NCBI RefSeq assembly: GCF_017315705.1
Contig: NZ_JAFLRF010000011.1
Span: 178,410 to 242,409, forward strand
Length of the DNA stretch: 64,000 bases
Reading direction: 5' to 3'
Source: Trinickia mobilis
GTDB taxonomy: Bacteria; Pseudomonadota; Gammaproteobacteria; Burkholderiales; Burkholderiaceae
Below, piece by piece: positions 1-10,248 of this stretch (positions within the stretch are counted from its first letter, which is position 1; every line of letters begins with the position of its first letter). The translations under genes were made by a program, and so were the position numbers. The notes beneath the pieces are model-generated. The model was not told the origin of the DNA and made no database searches. It saw nothing but the letters and a program-made list of their open reading frames with translations.

Positions 1-86
1 CGACGTGGTCCGCAACTAAGCTGCTTTTGTCAAGGTATGATCGTTCCGGTATAGCCATACGGCGATACACACATACGGAGCGAGAC

Positions 87-188
87 ATGCTGGAGACCTT
101 ATTCATAACCGCGCCATGCGGGCAACCAGCCCGCGTCATCGGGCGCTTTTCGTGCTGTACCGCGCGTGCGGGAGGAATGCGTCGATGA
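87..188 (+). CDS. Possible 33-codon upstream ORF coupled to the aldolase gene
   Basis: An ATG at 87 follows a GGAG at 78-81 with five bases between. The frame runs 33 codons to a TGA at 186-188, which overlaps the aldolase ATG as ATGA. This geometry suits translational coupling or a leader peptide. The peptide has three Cys and several Arg and matches no family I know. It is too short to judge by composition, so chance remains possible. Confidence 0.35.
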   Translation: MLETLFITAPCGQPARVIGRFSCCTARAGGMRR

Positions 189-967
189 GCGCCCTGACCA
201 ATCCCCTCAAGCAACGCCTGAAGGAAGCCGGCCCGCTCTACGGGCTGTGGCTGTCGCTCGGCAGCGAGAACGCGGCCGAGGCGCTCGCGCATGCCGGCTT
301 CGACTGGCTTTGCATCGACATGGAACACGCGCCGAACGATTCCGGCGATGTCACCGCGCAACTGCGCGCGATCGCCGCGGCGCACTTGCCGAGCGAGCCC
401 GTCGTGCGCGTGCCCGCCAAAGATCCATGGCTCGTGAAGCGCGTGCTCGATGCGGGCGCGCGCACGATCATGTTCCCGAATATCGAATCGGCCGACGATG
501 CGTTGCACGCGGTGCGGCTCACGCAATACCAGAACACGGAATCGCCCGAGGGCTTGCGCGGCGTCGCCGGCGTGGTGCGGGCGGCGGCCTTCGGCATGCG
601 GCGCGATTACGTGCTGACGGCCAACGCGCAGATCGCGACGATCGTGCAGATCGAATCGGCCCGCGCGCTCGAGAATGTCGAAGCGATCGCGGCGACGCCG
701 GGCGTCGACTGCTTGTTCATCGGCCCGGCCGATCTGTCGGCGAGCCTCGGTCATCTCGGGGACACCAAGCATCCGGAAGTGCAGGCGGCGATGGCGCGCA
801 TTGCGGACGCGGCGCAGCGCGCCGGGGTCGCCACCGGCATCTTCGCGCTCGACAGCGCCGGCGCGCGCCAGTATCGCGATGCCGGTTTTCGATTCATCGC
901 GCTTGCGGCCGACGTCATGTGGCTGCTGCGTGCGACGCGGCAAGCGTTACAGGAGGTGCGGTCATGA
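185..967 (+). CDS. HpcH/HpaI aldolase family protein
   Basis: A 260-residue class II (metal-dependent) aldolase of the HpcH/HpaI family, a TIM-barrel enzyme that cleaves or forms 4-hydroxy-2-oxoacids to pyruvate or a related oxoacid plus an aldehyde. Visible marks are the N-terminal GLWLSLGS, the metal-site region CIDMEHAPND, PNIESADDA, VQIESARAL, and the C-terminal FIGPADLSASLG signature. The start at 185 is chosen because GGAGG lies at 171-175; a longer frame from 116 lacks such a site. Its stop overlaps the Sel1 gene start by ATGA, so the two are coupled. The natural substrate cannot be read from sequence; 2,4-dihydroxyhept-2-enedioate aldolase is the usual annotation. Confidence 0.88.
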   Translation: MSALTNPLKQRLKEAGPLYGLWLSLGSENAAEALAHAGFDWLCIDMEHAPNDSGDVTAQLRAIAAAHLPSEPVVRVPAKDPWLVKRVLDAGARTIMFPNIESADDALHAVRLTQYQNTESPEGLRGVAGVVRAAAFGMRRDYVLTANAQIATIVQIESARALENVEAIAATPGVDCLFIGPADLSASLGHLGDTKHPEVQAAMARIADAAQRAGVATGIFALDSAGARQYRDAGFRFIALAADVMWLLRATRQALQEVRS

Positions 968-1719
968 GCAAACGGGCTACAACGAAGGCTTGGGCCATTG
1001 CGCCCTGGGCCATTCCGGTCCGGGCCGTCGCGGCCTGCGCGGGCGCGGCGCTCTGCGGCATCTTGGCGGTGAGCGTACCCGCCCATGCGCAGACGATGAC
1101 GCAGGAGGCCCCCGACGCGGAAACGCAGACGGCCGTCGCCGACTACAACGCCGGCAATCTTCCCGTCGCGTTGAAGGAATTCCGCCATGCCGCCGAGCAC
1201 GGCAGCCGGCTCGCCGAATTCAACTACGCGATGATGCTGCTGAACGGCGAGGGGACGTCGGCGAACGTCGATGAAGGCAAGAAATGGCTGCGCAAGGCGG
1301 CCGACGCGAACATGTCGCACGCGCAATACGTGTACGGGAAGATGTACGACGACGGCGATTTCGTCGCGCGTGACCCGGCGGAGGCGCATCGCTGGTTCCT
1401 GAAGGCTGCGCAGCAAGGCCACGTGCAGGCGGAACTCGCGCTCGCGAATCAGTTCCTCGACGGGCGCGGCACGATGCGCGACAACCAGCAGGCGTTCGTC
1501 TGGTACAAGAAGGCCGCCGAAGGCGGCGACATGACCGCGCAATACGTGACGGGGTCGTTTTATGAACGCGGCGGGGATGGCGTCGAGCAGAACCTGAACG
1601 TGGCGCGCGCGTACTACGCCGCCGCTGCGGCGCAGGGCGATCCGGCGGCGCGTCTGAAGTACCAGCAGCTCAGCACGCAATTGCAGCAGAAGGGGAAACC
1701 GCAAGCGCAGTCGCAGTAG
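964..1719 (+). CDS. Secreted Sel1-repeat (SLR/TPR-like) protein
   Basis: A 251-residue protein with a signal peptide (hydrophobic stretch at about 20-38, probable cleavage after AHA). The mature part holds four to five Sel1-like repeats of about 36 residues with the typical AE..YA..L..G.G / A..W..KAA pattern, for example WLRKAADANMSHAQYVYG and WFLKAAQQGHVQAELALA. Such solenoids act as protein-binding scaffolds, often periplasmic. The ATG at 964 overlaps the aldolase stop by four bases, so it is cotranslated with it; there is no obvious functional link. No enzymatic motif is visible. The specific partner is unknown. Confidence 0.85.
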   Translation: MSKRATTKAWAIAPWAIPVRAVAACAGAALCGILAVSVPAHAQTMTQEAPDAETQTAVADYNAGNLPVALKEFRHAAEHGSRLAEFNYAMMLLNGEGTSANVDEGKKWLRKAADANMSHAQYVYGKMYDDGDFVARDPAEAHRWFLKAAQQGHVQAELALANQFLDGRGTMRDNQQAFVWYKKAAEGGDMTAQYVTGSFYERGGDGVEQNLNVARAYYAAAAAQGDPAARLKYQQLSTQLQQKGKPQAQSQ

Positions 1720-1755
1720 CGAACCGCAATCGCAATCACGATCGCAAGCAAAGAC

Positions 1756-1805
1756 GAACGCCGCGCTGGTTGGGGCCTAAAATCAAGACCCCCAGCGCGG
1801 CGTTC
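1756..1805. terminator. Hairpin between convergent sel1-repeat gene and rodA
   Basis: A perfect 14-bp stem (GAACGCCGCGCTGG at 1756-1769 with its complement at 1792-1805) lies between the two convergent genes and overlaps the last bases of rodA. The plus strand continues AGCTTTT; the minus strand continues with GTCTTTGCTTG. It probably terminates both transcripts, though neither T tract is strong. Confidence 0.55.
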
Positions 1806-2952
1806 AGCTTTTCATGAGCCGCTTCTGCCGCCCGACGCTCATGATGAGGCCGACCGCGACGCCGAGCGTGGTGAGGGCGGTGCCCCCGTAACTCATGAAC
1901 GGCAGCGGCACGCCGACGACCGGGAGAATCCCGCTCACCATCCCGATGTTGACGAACGCGTAGGTGAAGAACGCCATCGTGAGCGATCCGGCCAATAATC
2001 GCCCGAACAGTGTCGCGCCGTTGGCGGCGACATATAGGCCGCGCGCGATCAGCAGCATGTACAGCACGAGCAGCACGAGCCCGCCCGCGAGCCCGAATTC
2101 CTCGGAGAACACGGCGAAGATGAAGTCGGTATGCTTTTCGGGGATGAATTCGAGGTGCGCCTGCGTGCCCTTGAGCCAGCCCTTGCCGAGCGGACCGCCC
2201 GAGCCGATCGCGATGACGGCCTGGATCGTGTGGAAACCTTTGCCGAGCGGATCGGAGGTCGGGTCGAGCAGCGTGCAGACGCGGTGCTTCTGGTAGTCGT
2301 GCATCAGCGGCCACTGCACTTCGGGCTGGCAGATCTTGTCCTGGAACGTCGCGATCAACGCCACCGACATGACGACGGCGACCAGCACCGGTGCGATCAG
2401 CTTGAACGACAGCCCCGCGAAATAGATGACGAAGAGGCCCGCGGCGAATACGAGCATCGCCGTGCCGAGGTCCGGCTGCTTGGCGATCAGGCCGACCGGC
2501 ACCGCGAGAATGGCGAAGCCGACGAGAAAGTCCCACCAGCGCAGCCCGCCTTCGCGCTTCTGGTAGTACCACGCGAGCATGAGCGGCGTGGCGATCTTGA
2601 GGATTTCCGACGGCTGGATCACGACGCCCACGTTGATCCAGCGTTTCGCCCCCTTCTTCGTGATCCCGAACAGCGCCACGCCGACCAAGAGCGCGATCCC
2701 GATCGTATAGAGCGGCATGGCAAAGCGCATGAGCGTCGTCGGCGGCAGGTTGGCGAGCGCCCACATGAGGATGAAGGTGAAGACGATGTTGCGCAGTTGG
2801 TCTTCGACCTTGCCGGGCATGTCGAGCGTCGCGCTATAAAGCGTCACGATGCCGACGCACAGCAACAGGAACACCGTCAGCGCGAGCGCGCGATCGAAGC
2901 CCACGAACATCTGCTTGACGCGTTCGATCCAGATACGCTTGTCGAATTGCAT
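1804..2952 (-). CDS. rodA: Peptidoglycan glycosyltransferase RodA (SEDS family)
   Basis: A 382-residue multi-pass inner-membrane SEDS protein that polymerises lipid II into glycan strands for lateral wall growth, working with PBP2. Visible marks include about ten hydrophobic segments, the KQPDLGTA motif (conserved catalytic Asp region) and the C-terminal MSYGGT motif typical of RodA/FtsW. The ATG at 2952 has GGAG five to six bases upstream. The frame could be extended to a TTG at 2967, but that would overlap the PBP2 stop and lacks a better ribosome site. It is the last gene of mreB-mreC-mreD-mrdA-rodA, 11 bases after mrdA. Confidence 0.96.
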   Translation of the reverse strand: MQFDKRIWIERVKQMFVGFDRALALTVFLLLCVGIVTLYSATLDMPGKVEDQLRNIVFTFILMWALANLPPTTLMRFAMPLYTIGIALLVGVALFGITKKGAKRWINVGVVIQPSEILKIATPLMLAWYYQKREGGLRWWDFLVGFAILAVPVGLIAKQPDLGTAMLVFAAGLFVIYFAGLSFKLIAPVLVAVVMSVALIATFQDKICQPEVQWPLMHDYQKHRVCTLLDPTSDPLGKGFHTIQAVIAIGSGGPLGKGWLKGTQAHLEFIPEKHTDFIFAVFSEEFGLAGGLVLLVLYMLLIARGLYVAANGATLFGRLLAGSLTMAFFTYAFVNIGMVSGILPVVGVPLPFMSYGGTALTTLGVAVGLIMSVGRQKRLMKS

Positions 2953-2963
2953 GCCTTTCTCCG

Positions 2964-5273
2964 TCAATCGTCGATGCCGGACGAGGCCGGCGTGGAGGGG
3001 GTGGCGGACGGCGAGTTGTTCTCGTCGCGCGACGGCGGCGCGATGGCGACGTCGGGTGTATCGCTGGCGGGGCGCGGTTTGCGCGGCGCGGGCTTGTTGG
3101 CCGCGGCGGGGGCGGCCGCGGCGGTGCTCGAAGCGCTCGAAGCGCCCGCTGCGCCCGACGCCGGAAGCGCACCGGCGGCACCGGAGGCGGAGGCATCGGA
3201 AGCCGCAGCGTCAGACGCCGGCGTCGGCGGCACAGGCGACGCCAGCGGCGTGAAGCCCGCGGCAATCTTGACCACCGGCACGGAGCCGCCGGTCGCCTCG
3301 GATGCGCCGATCACGGGCGCGGCGATGCCTTGCGTTGCCGAGGCCGCCGCCGCGACCGCCGCCGCTTCCACACCTGACTTCTGGCGCTCGAGCAGCCAGA
3401 AGTCGAGCACGCGGCGTGCGATCGGGCCGGCCGCCTGCGCGCCCCAGCCGCCGTTTTCGACGACCAGTGCGACCGCGATCTGCGGCTTGTCGGCAGGAGC
3501 GAACGCGATGAAGAGCGCGTGGTCGCGCAGATTTTCGGCAAGCGCATGGCCGTGGTATTTCGCGCCTTGCAGCGAGAACACCTGCGCCGTGCCGGTCTTG
3601 CCTGCCACGGTGTACGGCGCGTCGCGGAAAACCTGATAGGCGGTGCCCGACGGATTGCTCGTCACGTTGACCATGCCCCGCTTGACGACGTCGATATCGT
3701 CCTGGGACACGTTGATCCGTCCGTTGTCCTTCGGCACGGTCAGCCGCATCTCGTGGGAGATCGGGTTCTCGATTTCCTTCACCAAGTGCGGCTTCATGAC
3801 GACGCCGTCGTTCGCGAGCGTCGCCGTTGCGTGCGCGAGCTGCAGGATCGTGTAGGAGTTGTAGCCCTGGCCGATCCCGAGGCTGATCGTCTCGCCTTCG
3901 TACCAGCGCTGCTGTTCGGGCTTGCGATACGCCTTCTTCTTCCACTCGGTCGACGGCAGCACGCCGCGCGCTTCGCCCGCGATGTCGATGCCGGTGATCT
4001 GCCCGAAGCCCCACGGCTTCATGAAGTTGGCGATCGCGTTGACGCCCAGGTCGTGCGCGAGCATGTAGAAGTAGGTGTCGTTCGACACCATGATCGCGCG
4101 ATTCATGTCGATCCAGCCCTGGCCCTGCGGCACGTCGTTGCGGAACGTGTGGCCGCCGAACGTGTACGAGCCCGGGTCCTGGAACCCCCACTGCGGCGTG
4201 CGCTTGTGCAGCGTCAGCGCCGCGAGCGCCATGAACGGCTTGTACGTCGAGCCTGGCGGATAGGTGCCGTGCAGCGGGCGGTTCAGGAGCGGGTGGTCGG
4301 ACGAGTTGTTCAGTTCGTCCCAGGTTTGCTGATCGATGCCGTCGACGAACGCGTTCGGATCGAAGCTCGGCGACGACACGAACGCGAGCACGTCGCCCGT
4401 CGACGGCTCAATGGCAACGAGCGCGCCGCGCTTTCCCGCGAACGCCTGCTCGGCGACTTCCTGCAGCCCGATGTCGAGCGACAGCACGAGGTTGTTGCCG
4501 GGCGTCGCCTGCGTGCGCGAGAGCGTGCGCACGGGCCGGCCGCCTGCCGTCACTTCGACTTCCTCGAAGCCGGTCATGCCGTGCAGTTCGGTCTCGTAGC
4601 TCTGCTCGACGCCGATCTTGCCGATGTAGTCGGTGCCCTTGTAGTTGTTCGCGTCGAGGCGCGGATCGTAGTGATCCGGGTCGCTGTCGTTCTGGTCGCT
4701 GATGTCGTCGATGCGCTCCTGGTCGCGCTGCGAGATTCGCCCGATGTAGCCGATGACGTGCGCCGCCGTCGTGCCGAGCGGATATTGGCGGAACAGGCGC
4801 GCGCGCACGTCGACGCCCGGGAAGCGGAAGCGCTGAGCGGTGAACTTCGCGACTTCGTCGTCGGTGAGGCGGGTGCGGATCGGCAGGCTCTCGAAGTTCT
4901 TCGAGTCTTCGAGCAGCTTCTTGAAGCGGCGGCGGTCGCGCTGGTCGATCGTGATGACGGTCGACAGCTTGTCGATCACGTTGTCGAGCGTGTCGTCGAT
5001 CTTCGAGGGCGTGATTTCGAGCGTGTACGCCGAGTAGTTCTTCGCCAGCACGACGCCGTTGCGGTCGGTGATGATGCCGCGATTCGGCACGATCGGCGCG
5101 ACGGAAATGCGGTTTTCCTCGGCTTGCAGCGAGTATTTGCTGTAGCGCCAGACCTGCAGGTCCAGAAAGCGCAGCACCAGGAGCCCGAAGCAGACGAACA
5201 CGAACAGCCCGGCCGCCGCGACGCGCAGGCGGAACCTGGTGAGCTGTTGCTGGGTGTCCTTGAATTCGGTCAT
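2964..5273 (-). CDS. mrdA: Penicillin-binding protein 2 (elongasome transpeptidase)
   Basis: A 769-residue class B PBP that cross-links peptidoglycan during rod elongation, partner of RodA. It has a short cytoplasmic N-terminus, one membrane helix at about 17-36, a pedestal domain, then the transpeptidase domain with STYK (catalytic Ser342, Lys345), SND near 396 and KTGT near 558. Enzymes of this group are usually about 620-660 residues. Here roughly 120 extra C-terminal residues, rich in Ala, Pro and Ser, follow the domain. The ATG at 5273 is 16 bases after mreD. The sequence supports full function; the role of the tail is unknown. Confidence 0.96.
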   Translation of the reverse strand: MTEFKDTQQQLTRFRLRVAAAGLFVFVCFGLLVLRFLDLQVWRYSKYSLQAEENRISVAPIVPNRGIITDRNGVVLAKNYSAYTLEITPSKIDDTLDNVIDKLSTVITIDQRDRRRFKKLLEDSKNFESLPIRTRLTDDEVAKFTAQRFRFPGVDVRARLFRQYPLGTTAAHVIGYIGRISQRDQERIDDISDQNDSDPDHYDPRLDANNYKGTDYIGKIGVEQSYETELHGMTGFEEVEVTAGGRPVRTLSRTQATPGNNLVLSLDIGLQEVAEQAFAGKRGALVAIEPSTGDVLAFVSSPSFDPNAFVDGIDQQTWDELNNSSDHPLLNRPLHGTYPPGSTYKPFMALAALTLHKRTPQWGFQDPGSYTFGGHTFRNDVPQGQGWIDMNRAIMVSNDTYFYMLAHDLGVNAIANFMKPWGFGQITGIDIAGEARGVLPSTEWKKKAYRKPEQQRWYEGETISLGIGQGYNSYTILQLAHATATLANDGVVMKPHLVKEIENPISHEMRLTVPKDNGRINVSQDDIDVVKRGMVNVTSNPSGTAYQVFRDAPYTVAGKTGTAQVFSLQGAKYHGHALAENLRDHALFIAFAPADKPQIAVALVVENGGWGAQAAGPIARRVLDFWLLERQKSGVEAAAVAAAASATQGIAAPVIGASEATGGSVPVVKIAAGFTPLASPVPPTPASDAAASDASASGAAGALPASGAAGASSASSTAAAAPAAANKPAPRKPRPASDTPDVAIAPPSRDENNSPSATPSTPASSGIDD

Positions 5274-5289
5274 GCGATTCGGGGGCGGC

Positions 5290-5802
5290 TCAGATCGGCC
5301 GGGTGTCGTCCGGATCTTCCGGGCGGCGCTGCGGCATCAGGAGCAGCGTGCTCGCGACCGGCCAGAGCGCGGCCTCGACGAAGCCGTTGATCAGATAACC
5401 CCAGCCGGGAAACGCGGCGCCCATCAAAAGGCGAATCACGAACGGCACGATCTGCGCGCCGACCAGGAGCGGCGCGACGGCGAACATCTGCACGCCGAGC
5501 GTCATCCACAGCACGCGACGGTGAATCGTGATCGCACCGTAGGAGAGCAGCGTGTAGGCGAGCGCGTGCTCGCCGAGCAGGCTCGCGTTGTGCACGTCCA
5601 TCAGGATGCCGAGCAGGAACGCGATGCCCATCCCGACCTTGCGCGGCTGATGCACGTTCCAGAACAGCAGCACGAGCGCGACGAAGTCGGGCACGGCGAC
5701 GAGGCGCCCCCACGGCATCAGGTTCAGCAGGAACGCGGCGGCGAGACTGAACGCGATGAAGTACGGATTCACCGGCAGCAAGATGTATTGCGGGCGGTTC
5801 AT
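5290..5802 (-). CDS. mreD: Rod shape-determining protein MreD
   Basis: A 170-residue integral membrane protein of the elongasome, with five or so hydrophobic segments and the usual MreD length. Recognisable stretches include FLLNLMPWG near the N-terminus, GILMDVHNASLLGEHALAY in the middle and GAAFPGWGYLINGFVEA. It sits between mreC (its start overlaps the mreC stop as ATGA) and mrdA, the standard order, and links MreC and MreB to the wall synthases at the membrane. Confidence 0.94.
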   Translation of the reverse strand: MNRPQYILLPVNPYFIAFSLAAAFLLNLMPWGRLVAVPDFVALVLLFWNVHQPRKVGMGIAFLLGILMDVHNASLLGEHALAYTLLSYGAITIHRRVLWMTLGVQMFAVAPLLVGAQIVPFVIRLLMGAAFPGWGYLINGFVEAALWPVASTLLLMPQRRPEDPDDTRPI

Positions 5803-6797
5803 CGCTTGGCCCCCGACGCGGCTACGGCTTTATCGGCGGTGGGCGCCTTCGCGTTCTTGTCGGCGGGTTTGTCCTTGTCCGCTGCCTTCACCGCTTTCTT
5901 GCCCTTGGCGTCCTTGCCCGCCGTCGCGGACGCCGCTTCCGGCTCTTCCGGACTCGGCGGCACGTTGCTCTGATAGTGCAGCACCAAGAACTGCTTTGCG
6001 CCGCGCACGGTGGCGATCGGCTGGCAGACGACGCGTGCGAACGCCGTATCGGCGAGCTTGTCGACGCGCGTCACTTTCGCGACCGGCAGGCCCGGCGGAT
6101 AAACACCGTCGAGGCCGCTCGTCACGAGCTCGTCGCCGGCGACCACATCGGCGCTGATCGGCACGAAGCGCATTTCGAGCGCGTCGCCCTTCGGCGTGCC
6201 GTAAATGACGCTGCGCAGCCCGGTGCGCACGACTTGCACGGGCACGGCTTGATCCTTATCGCTGAGGAGCGTCACTTCCGACTGCATCGGATACACGCGC
6301 GTGACCTGGCCGACGACGCCGTTCTCGCTCACCACCGGCGAACCGTTCTGGATGTCCTGATGCGACCCGACGCCGATCACGACCTTCTGCGTGAACGGAT
6401 CGCTCGTGTCGTACTGGATTTCGGCGGGGATGGCTTGCGTCGTGATCTGCTTGGACAGATTCAAGAGGGCGCGCAGATGCGCGTTTTCGGCTTCGAGCGC
6501 GGCGGCTTGGTTCGCTTGCAGCGAGAGCTGCAGGTTGCGCGCGGTGAGCTTCTGGTTTTCCGTGCGCAACGTGGCGCTCGTGACGGCGAGATCGGCGGCG
6601 CCCACGAAGACGTCGCGCGGCACGAGGGCCGCGCGCTGCAGCGGATAGAGCCCCGCGCCAAGCACGCCGCGCACGATTTCAAGCGTCTTGAAACGCGCAT
6701 CGGAAATGAGCAGCGCGAGCGCGAGCATGACAAAAAAGACCAGCCGCGCGAGCGCAGACGGGCCTTGCTTGAAAAGAGGCGGCGGACTGTATTCCAT
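5799..6797 (-). CDS. mreC: Rod shape-determining protein MreC
   Basis: A 332-residue bitopic protein: short cytoplasmic N-terminus, one membrane helix at about 18-35, a coiled coil at about 70-115, then the periplasmic beta-domain pair that contacts PBP2 and activates it. Typical stretches are VIGVGSHQDIQNGSPVV, GVVGQV and DGVYPPGLPVAKV. The C-terminal 60 or so residues are a Lys/Ala/Asp-rich low-complexity tail common in betaproteobacterial MreC. It lies 107 bases after mreB and overlaps mreD by four bases. Confidence 0.95.
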   Translation of the reverse strand: MEYSPPPLFKQGPSALARLVFFVMLALALLISDARFKTLEIVRGVLGAGLYPLQRAALVPRDVFVGAADLAVTSATLRTENQKLTARNLQLSLQANQAAALEAENAHLRALLNLSKQITTQAIPAEIQYDTSDPFTQKVVIGVGSHQDIQNGSPVVSENGVVGQVTRVYPMQSEVTLLSDKDQAVPVQVVRTGLRSVIYGTPKGDALEMRFVPISADVVAGDELVTSGLDGVYPPGLPVAKVTRVDKLADTAFARVVCQPIATVRGAKQFLVLHYQSNVPPSPEEPEAASATAGKDAKGKKAVKAADKDKPADKNAKAPTADKAVAASGAKR

Positions 6798-6836
6798 GGT
6801 CGGCGCCGGGGGCGTGAACGTGTGAGTGAAGCTACG

Positions 6837-6851
6837 GCGCGCTTAGCGCGC
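6837..6851. repeat. GCGCGC-TTA-GCGCGC palindrome in the mreB-mreC gap
   Basis: A perfect 6-bp inverted repeat with a 3-base spacer sits in the 107-base gap between mreB and mreC. In the mRNA it forms a short stable hairpin without a T tract. It could slow readthrough or protect the mreB 3' end, which would fit the higher dose of MreB needed, but this is inference. Confidence 0.35.
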
Positions 6852-6904
6852 GGCGGCTCGCCGAAGAGGCTGTGAGCGCCGCGCAACTGCGGATGTCACG
6901 GGGT

Positions 6905-8348
<1,444 letters not shown>

Positions 8349-8648
8349 ATGCCTTTGACCCTGACCGATGTTAAACGCATCGCGCACTTGGCGCGCCTCG
8401 AATTGGCCGACGCCGATGCCGAGCACACCCTCACCCAGCTCAACGATTTCTTCGGGCTCGTCGAGCAGATGCAAGCCGTCGATACGACCGGCATCGCGCC
8501 GCTCGCCCACCCGATCGAGCACATCGAAGACGTCGCACTGCGGCTGCGCGAGGACGCCGTCACCGAGTCCGTCGACCGCGACTCGTATCAGCGCCCGGCG
8601 CCCGCTGTGCAGGATGGTCTGTACCTCGTCCCGAAAGTGATCGAATAA
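8349..8648 (+). CDS. gatC: Asp-tRNA(Asn)/Glu-tRNA(Gln) amidotransferase subunit C
   Basis: A 99-residue GatC, the small clamp that holds GatA and GatB together in the transamidosome. The family pattern is clear: N-terminal [29 protein letters not shown], and the C-terminal REDAVTES followed by [13 protein letters not shown]. It is first in gatC-gatA-gatB, with 23 bases before gatA. Such organisms form Gln-tRNA or Asn-tRNA indirectly through this complex. Confidence 0.97.
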   Translation: MPLTLTDVKRIAHLARLELADADAEHTLTQLNDFFGLVEQMQAVDTTGIAPLAHPIEHIEDVALRLREDAVTESVDRDSYQRPAPAVQDGLYLVPKVIE

Positions 8649-8671
8649 CCGTCTTCAGGAACGCAATCCCA

Positions 8672-10246
8672 ATGCACGCAAAGAGTTTGACCGAGCTGCG
8701 CGCGCTCATCACGTCGAAGGAATGTTCGGCGCTCGAGCTGGCGCAGCACTATCTGAAGCGAATCGACGCCGCGAGCGCGCTCAACGCGTTCATCCAGGTC
8801 GATCCCGAGCTGACGCTCGCGCAGGCGAAGGCCGCCGACGAGCGCATCGCGCAGGGCGACGCCGGCCCGCTCGCCGGCTTGCCGATCGCGCACAAGGACG
8901 TGTTCGTCACGCGCGGCTGGCGTTCTACCGCCGGCTCCAAGATGCTTGCCGATTACGTGAGCCCGTTCGATGCAACGGTCGTCGAGCGCTTTGCGCGCGC
9001 CGGCATGGTGACGCTCGGCAAGACCAACATGGACGAGTTCGCGATGGGCTCGTCGAACGAGAATTCGGCGTTCGGCCCCGTGAAGAACCCGTGGGATACG
9101 AGAGCGGTGCCGGGCGGCTCGTCGGGCGGCTCGGCCGCGGCCGTGGCCGCGCGCCTCGCGCCCGCCGCGACGGCCACCGATACCGGCGGCTCGATCCGCC
9201 AGCCGGCGTCGTTCTCGGGCGTGACCGGCATCAAGCCGACCTACGGCCGCGTGTCGCGCTACGGCATGATCGCGTTCGCGTCGTCGCTCGACCAGGGCGG
9301 CCCGATGGCGCAGAGCGCCGCCGATTGCGCGACGCTGCTCAACGCGATGGCGGGCTTCGACGAGCGCGATTCGACGAGCTTGAAGCGCGACGACGAAGAC
9401 TACACGCGCTATCTCGGCAAGACATGGTCGGCCGACGGCACGTCCGCCAAGCCGCTCGCGGGGCTGCGCATCGGCTTGCCCAAGGAGTACTTCGGCGCCG
9501 GTCTCGCCGACGACGTGCGCGCCGCCGTGGACGCCGCGCTCAAGCAATACGAAGCGCTCGGCGCGACGCTCGTGCCCGTGACGCTCCCGAAGACGGAACT
9601 GTCCATCCCGGTCTATTACGTGATCGCGCCGGCGGAAGCCTCGTCGAACCTCTCGCGTTTCGACGGCGTGCGCTACGGCCATCGCGCGGCGGAATACCGC
9701 GATCTGCTCGACATGTACAAGAAGTCGCGCGCCGAAGGCTTCGGGCACGAAGTGAAGCGCCGCATTCTGGTCGGCACGTATGTGCTCTCGCACGGCTACT
9801 ACGACGCGTACTACCTGCAGGCGCAGAAGATCCGCCGCATCATCGCGCAAGACTTCCAGGAAGCGTTCAAGACCTGCGACGTGATCATGGGGCCGGTCGC
9901 GCCGTCGGTGGCGTGGGAGATCGGCGCGAAGGGCGACGATCCGCTGCAGATGTATCTCGCCGACGTCTACACGCTGTCGATCAGCCTCGCAGGCCTCCCC
10001 GGCATGAGCGTGCCGTGCGGATTCGGCGCGGGCGCGAACGCGAAGCGTCCGGTCGGCTTGCAGATCGTCGGCAATTATTTCAATGAAGGCCGGATGCTGC
10101 AGGTCGCAGACGCGTTCCAGCGTGCCACCGATTGGCACAAGCAATCCCCGGCAGGAGCATGGGATGAACCCCCACGCTTACAACAACGTTCGCTGCCCCC
10201 CGAGGGGGCGCATGCCTCCCTTGAGGCGGCTCGGCGGGAGGCATGA
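8672..10246 (+). CDS. gatA: Asp/Glu-tRNA amidotransferase subunit A, with repeat-derived C-terminus
   Basis: A 524-residue amidase that hydrolyses glutamine and channels ammonia to GatB. The catalytic triad Lys75, cis-Ser150 and Ser174 is visible (IAHKDVF, the GGSSGGS motif, [10 protein letters not shown]), with the spacing expected of GatA. The family usually ends shortly after the ATDWH segment, at about 490-500 residues. Here the last 27 residues (from about 498) are encoded by an 80-bp palindromic repeat at 10164-10242. The stop at 10244-10246 overlaps the first possible gatB ATG. The tail lies outside the amidase domain, so activity is probably intact. Confidence 0.97.
   Translation: MHAKSLTELRALITSKECSALELAQHYLKRIDAASALNAFIQVDPELTLAQAKAADERIAQGDAGPLAGLPIAHKDVFVTRGWRSTAGSKMLADYVSPFDATVVERFARAGMVTLGKTNMDEFAMGSSNENSAFGPVKNPWDTRAVPGGSSGGSAAAVAARLAPAATATDTGGSIRQPASFSGVTGIKPTYGRVSRYGMIAFASSLDQGGPMAQSAADCATLLNAMAGFDERDSTSLKRDDEDYTRYLGKTWSADGTSAKPLAGLRIGLPKEYFGAGLADDVRAAVDAALKQYEALGATLVPVTLPKTELSIPVYYVIAPAEASSNLSRFDGVRYGHRAAEYRDLLDMYKKSRAEGFGHEVKRRILVGTYVLSHGYYDAYYLQAQKIRRIIAQDFQEAFKTCDVIMGPVAPSVAWEIGAKGDDPLQMYLADVYTLSISLAGLPGMSVPCGFGAGANAKRPVGLQIVGNYFNEGRMLQVADAFQRATDWHKQSPAGAWDEPPRLQQRSLPPEGAHASLEAARREA
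10164..10242 (+). repeat. GC-rich palindromic repeat, copy inside gatA 3' end
   Basis: About 79 bp closely matching the two copies at 22505-22666: it starts ATGAACCCCCACGCTTA, then has TTCGCTGCCCCCCGAGGGGG, and ends CGGCGGGAGGC. Each copy can form a CCCCC-GA-GGGGG hairpin and a longer stem between GCCTCCC and GGGAGGC. Here it is translated as the gatA tail, and its last bases act as the gatB ribosome-binding site. Confidence 0.85.
10236..10241 (+). promoter_or_regulatory. gatB ribosome-binding site provided by the repeat
   Basis: GGGAGG at 10236-10241 is the terminal stem arm of the repeat. It lies seven bases before the ATG at 10249 and only one base before the ATG at 10243, so it favours 10249 as the gatB start. 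Confidence 0.6.
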
Positions 10247-10248
10247 AC

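Noticed and set aside
1-19. Possible end of an upstream gene (GAC GTG GTC CGC AAC TAA)
   Set aside because: Five codons and a stop cannot be told from chance; nothing identifies the gene.
2953-2967. TTG start extending RodA by five residues
   Set aside because: It overlaps the PBP2 stop and the ATG at 2952 has a well-placed GGAG.
8588-10144. 518-codon frame antisense to gatA
   Set aside because: Arg/His/Ala-rich composition, no family features, fully inside gatA; a GC-driven shadow. The same holds for other long antisense frames, e.g. over ampG (14593-15942), hslU (26817-28163), slmA/HAD and ahcY (49240-50700).
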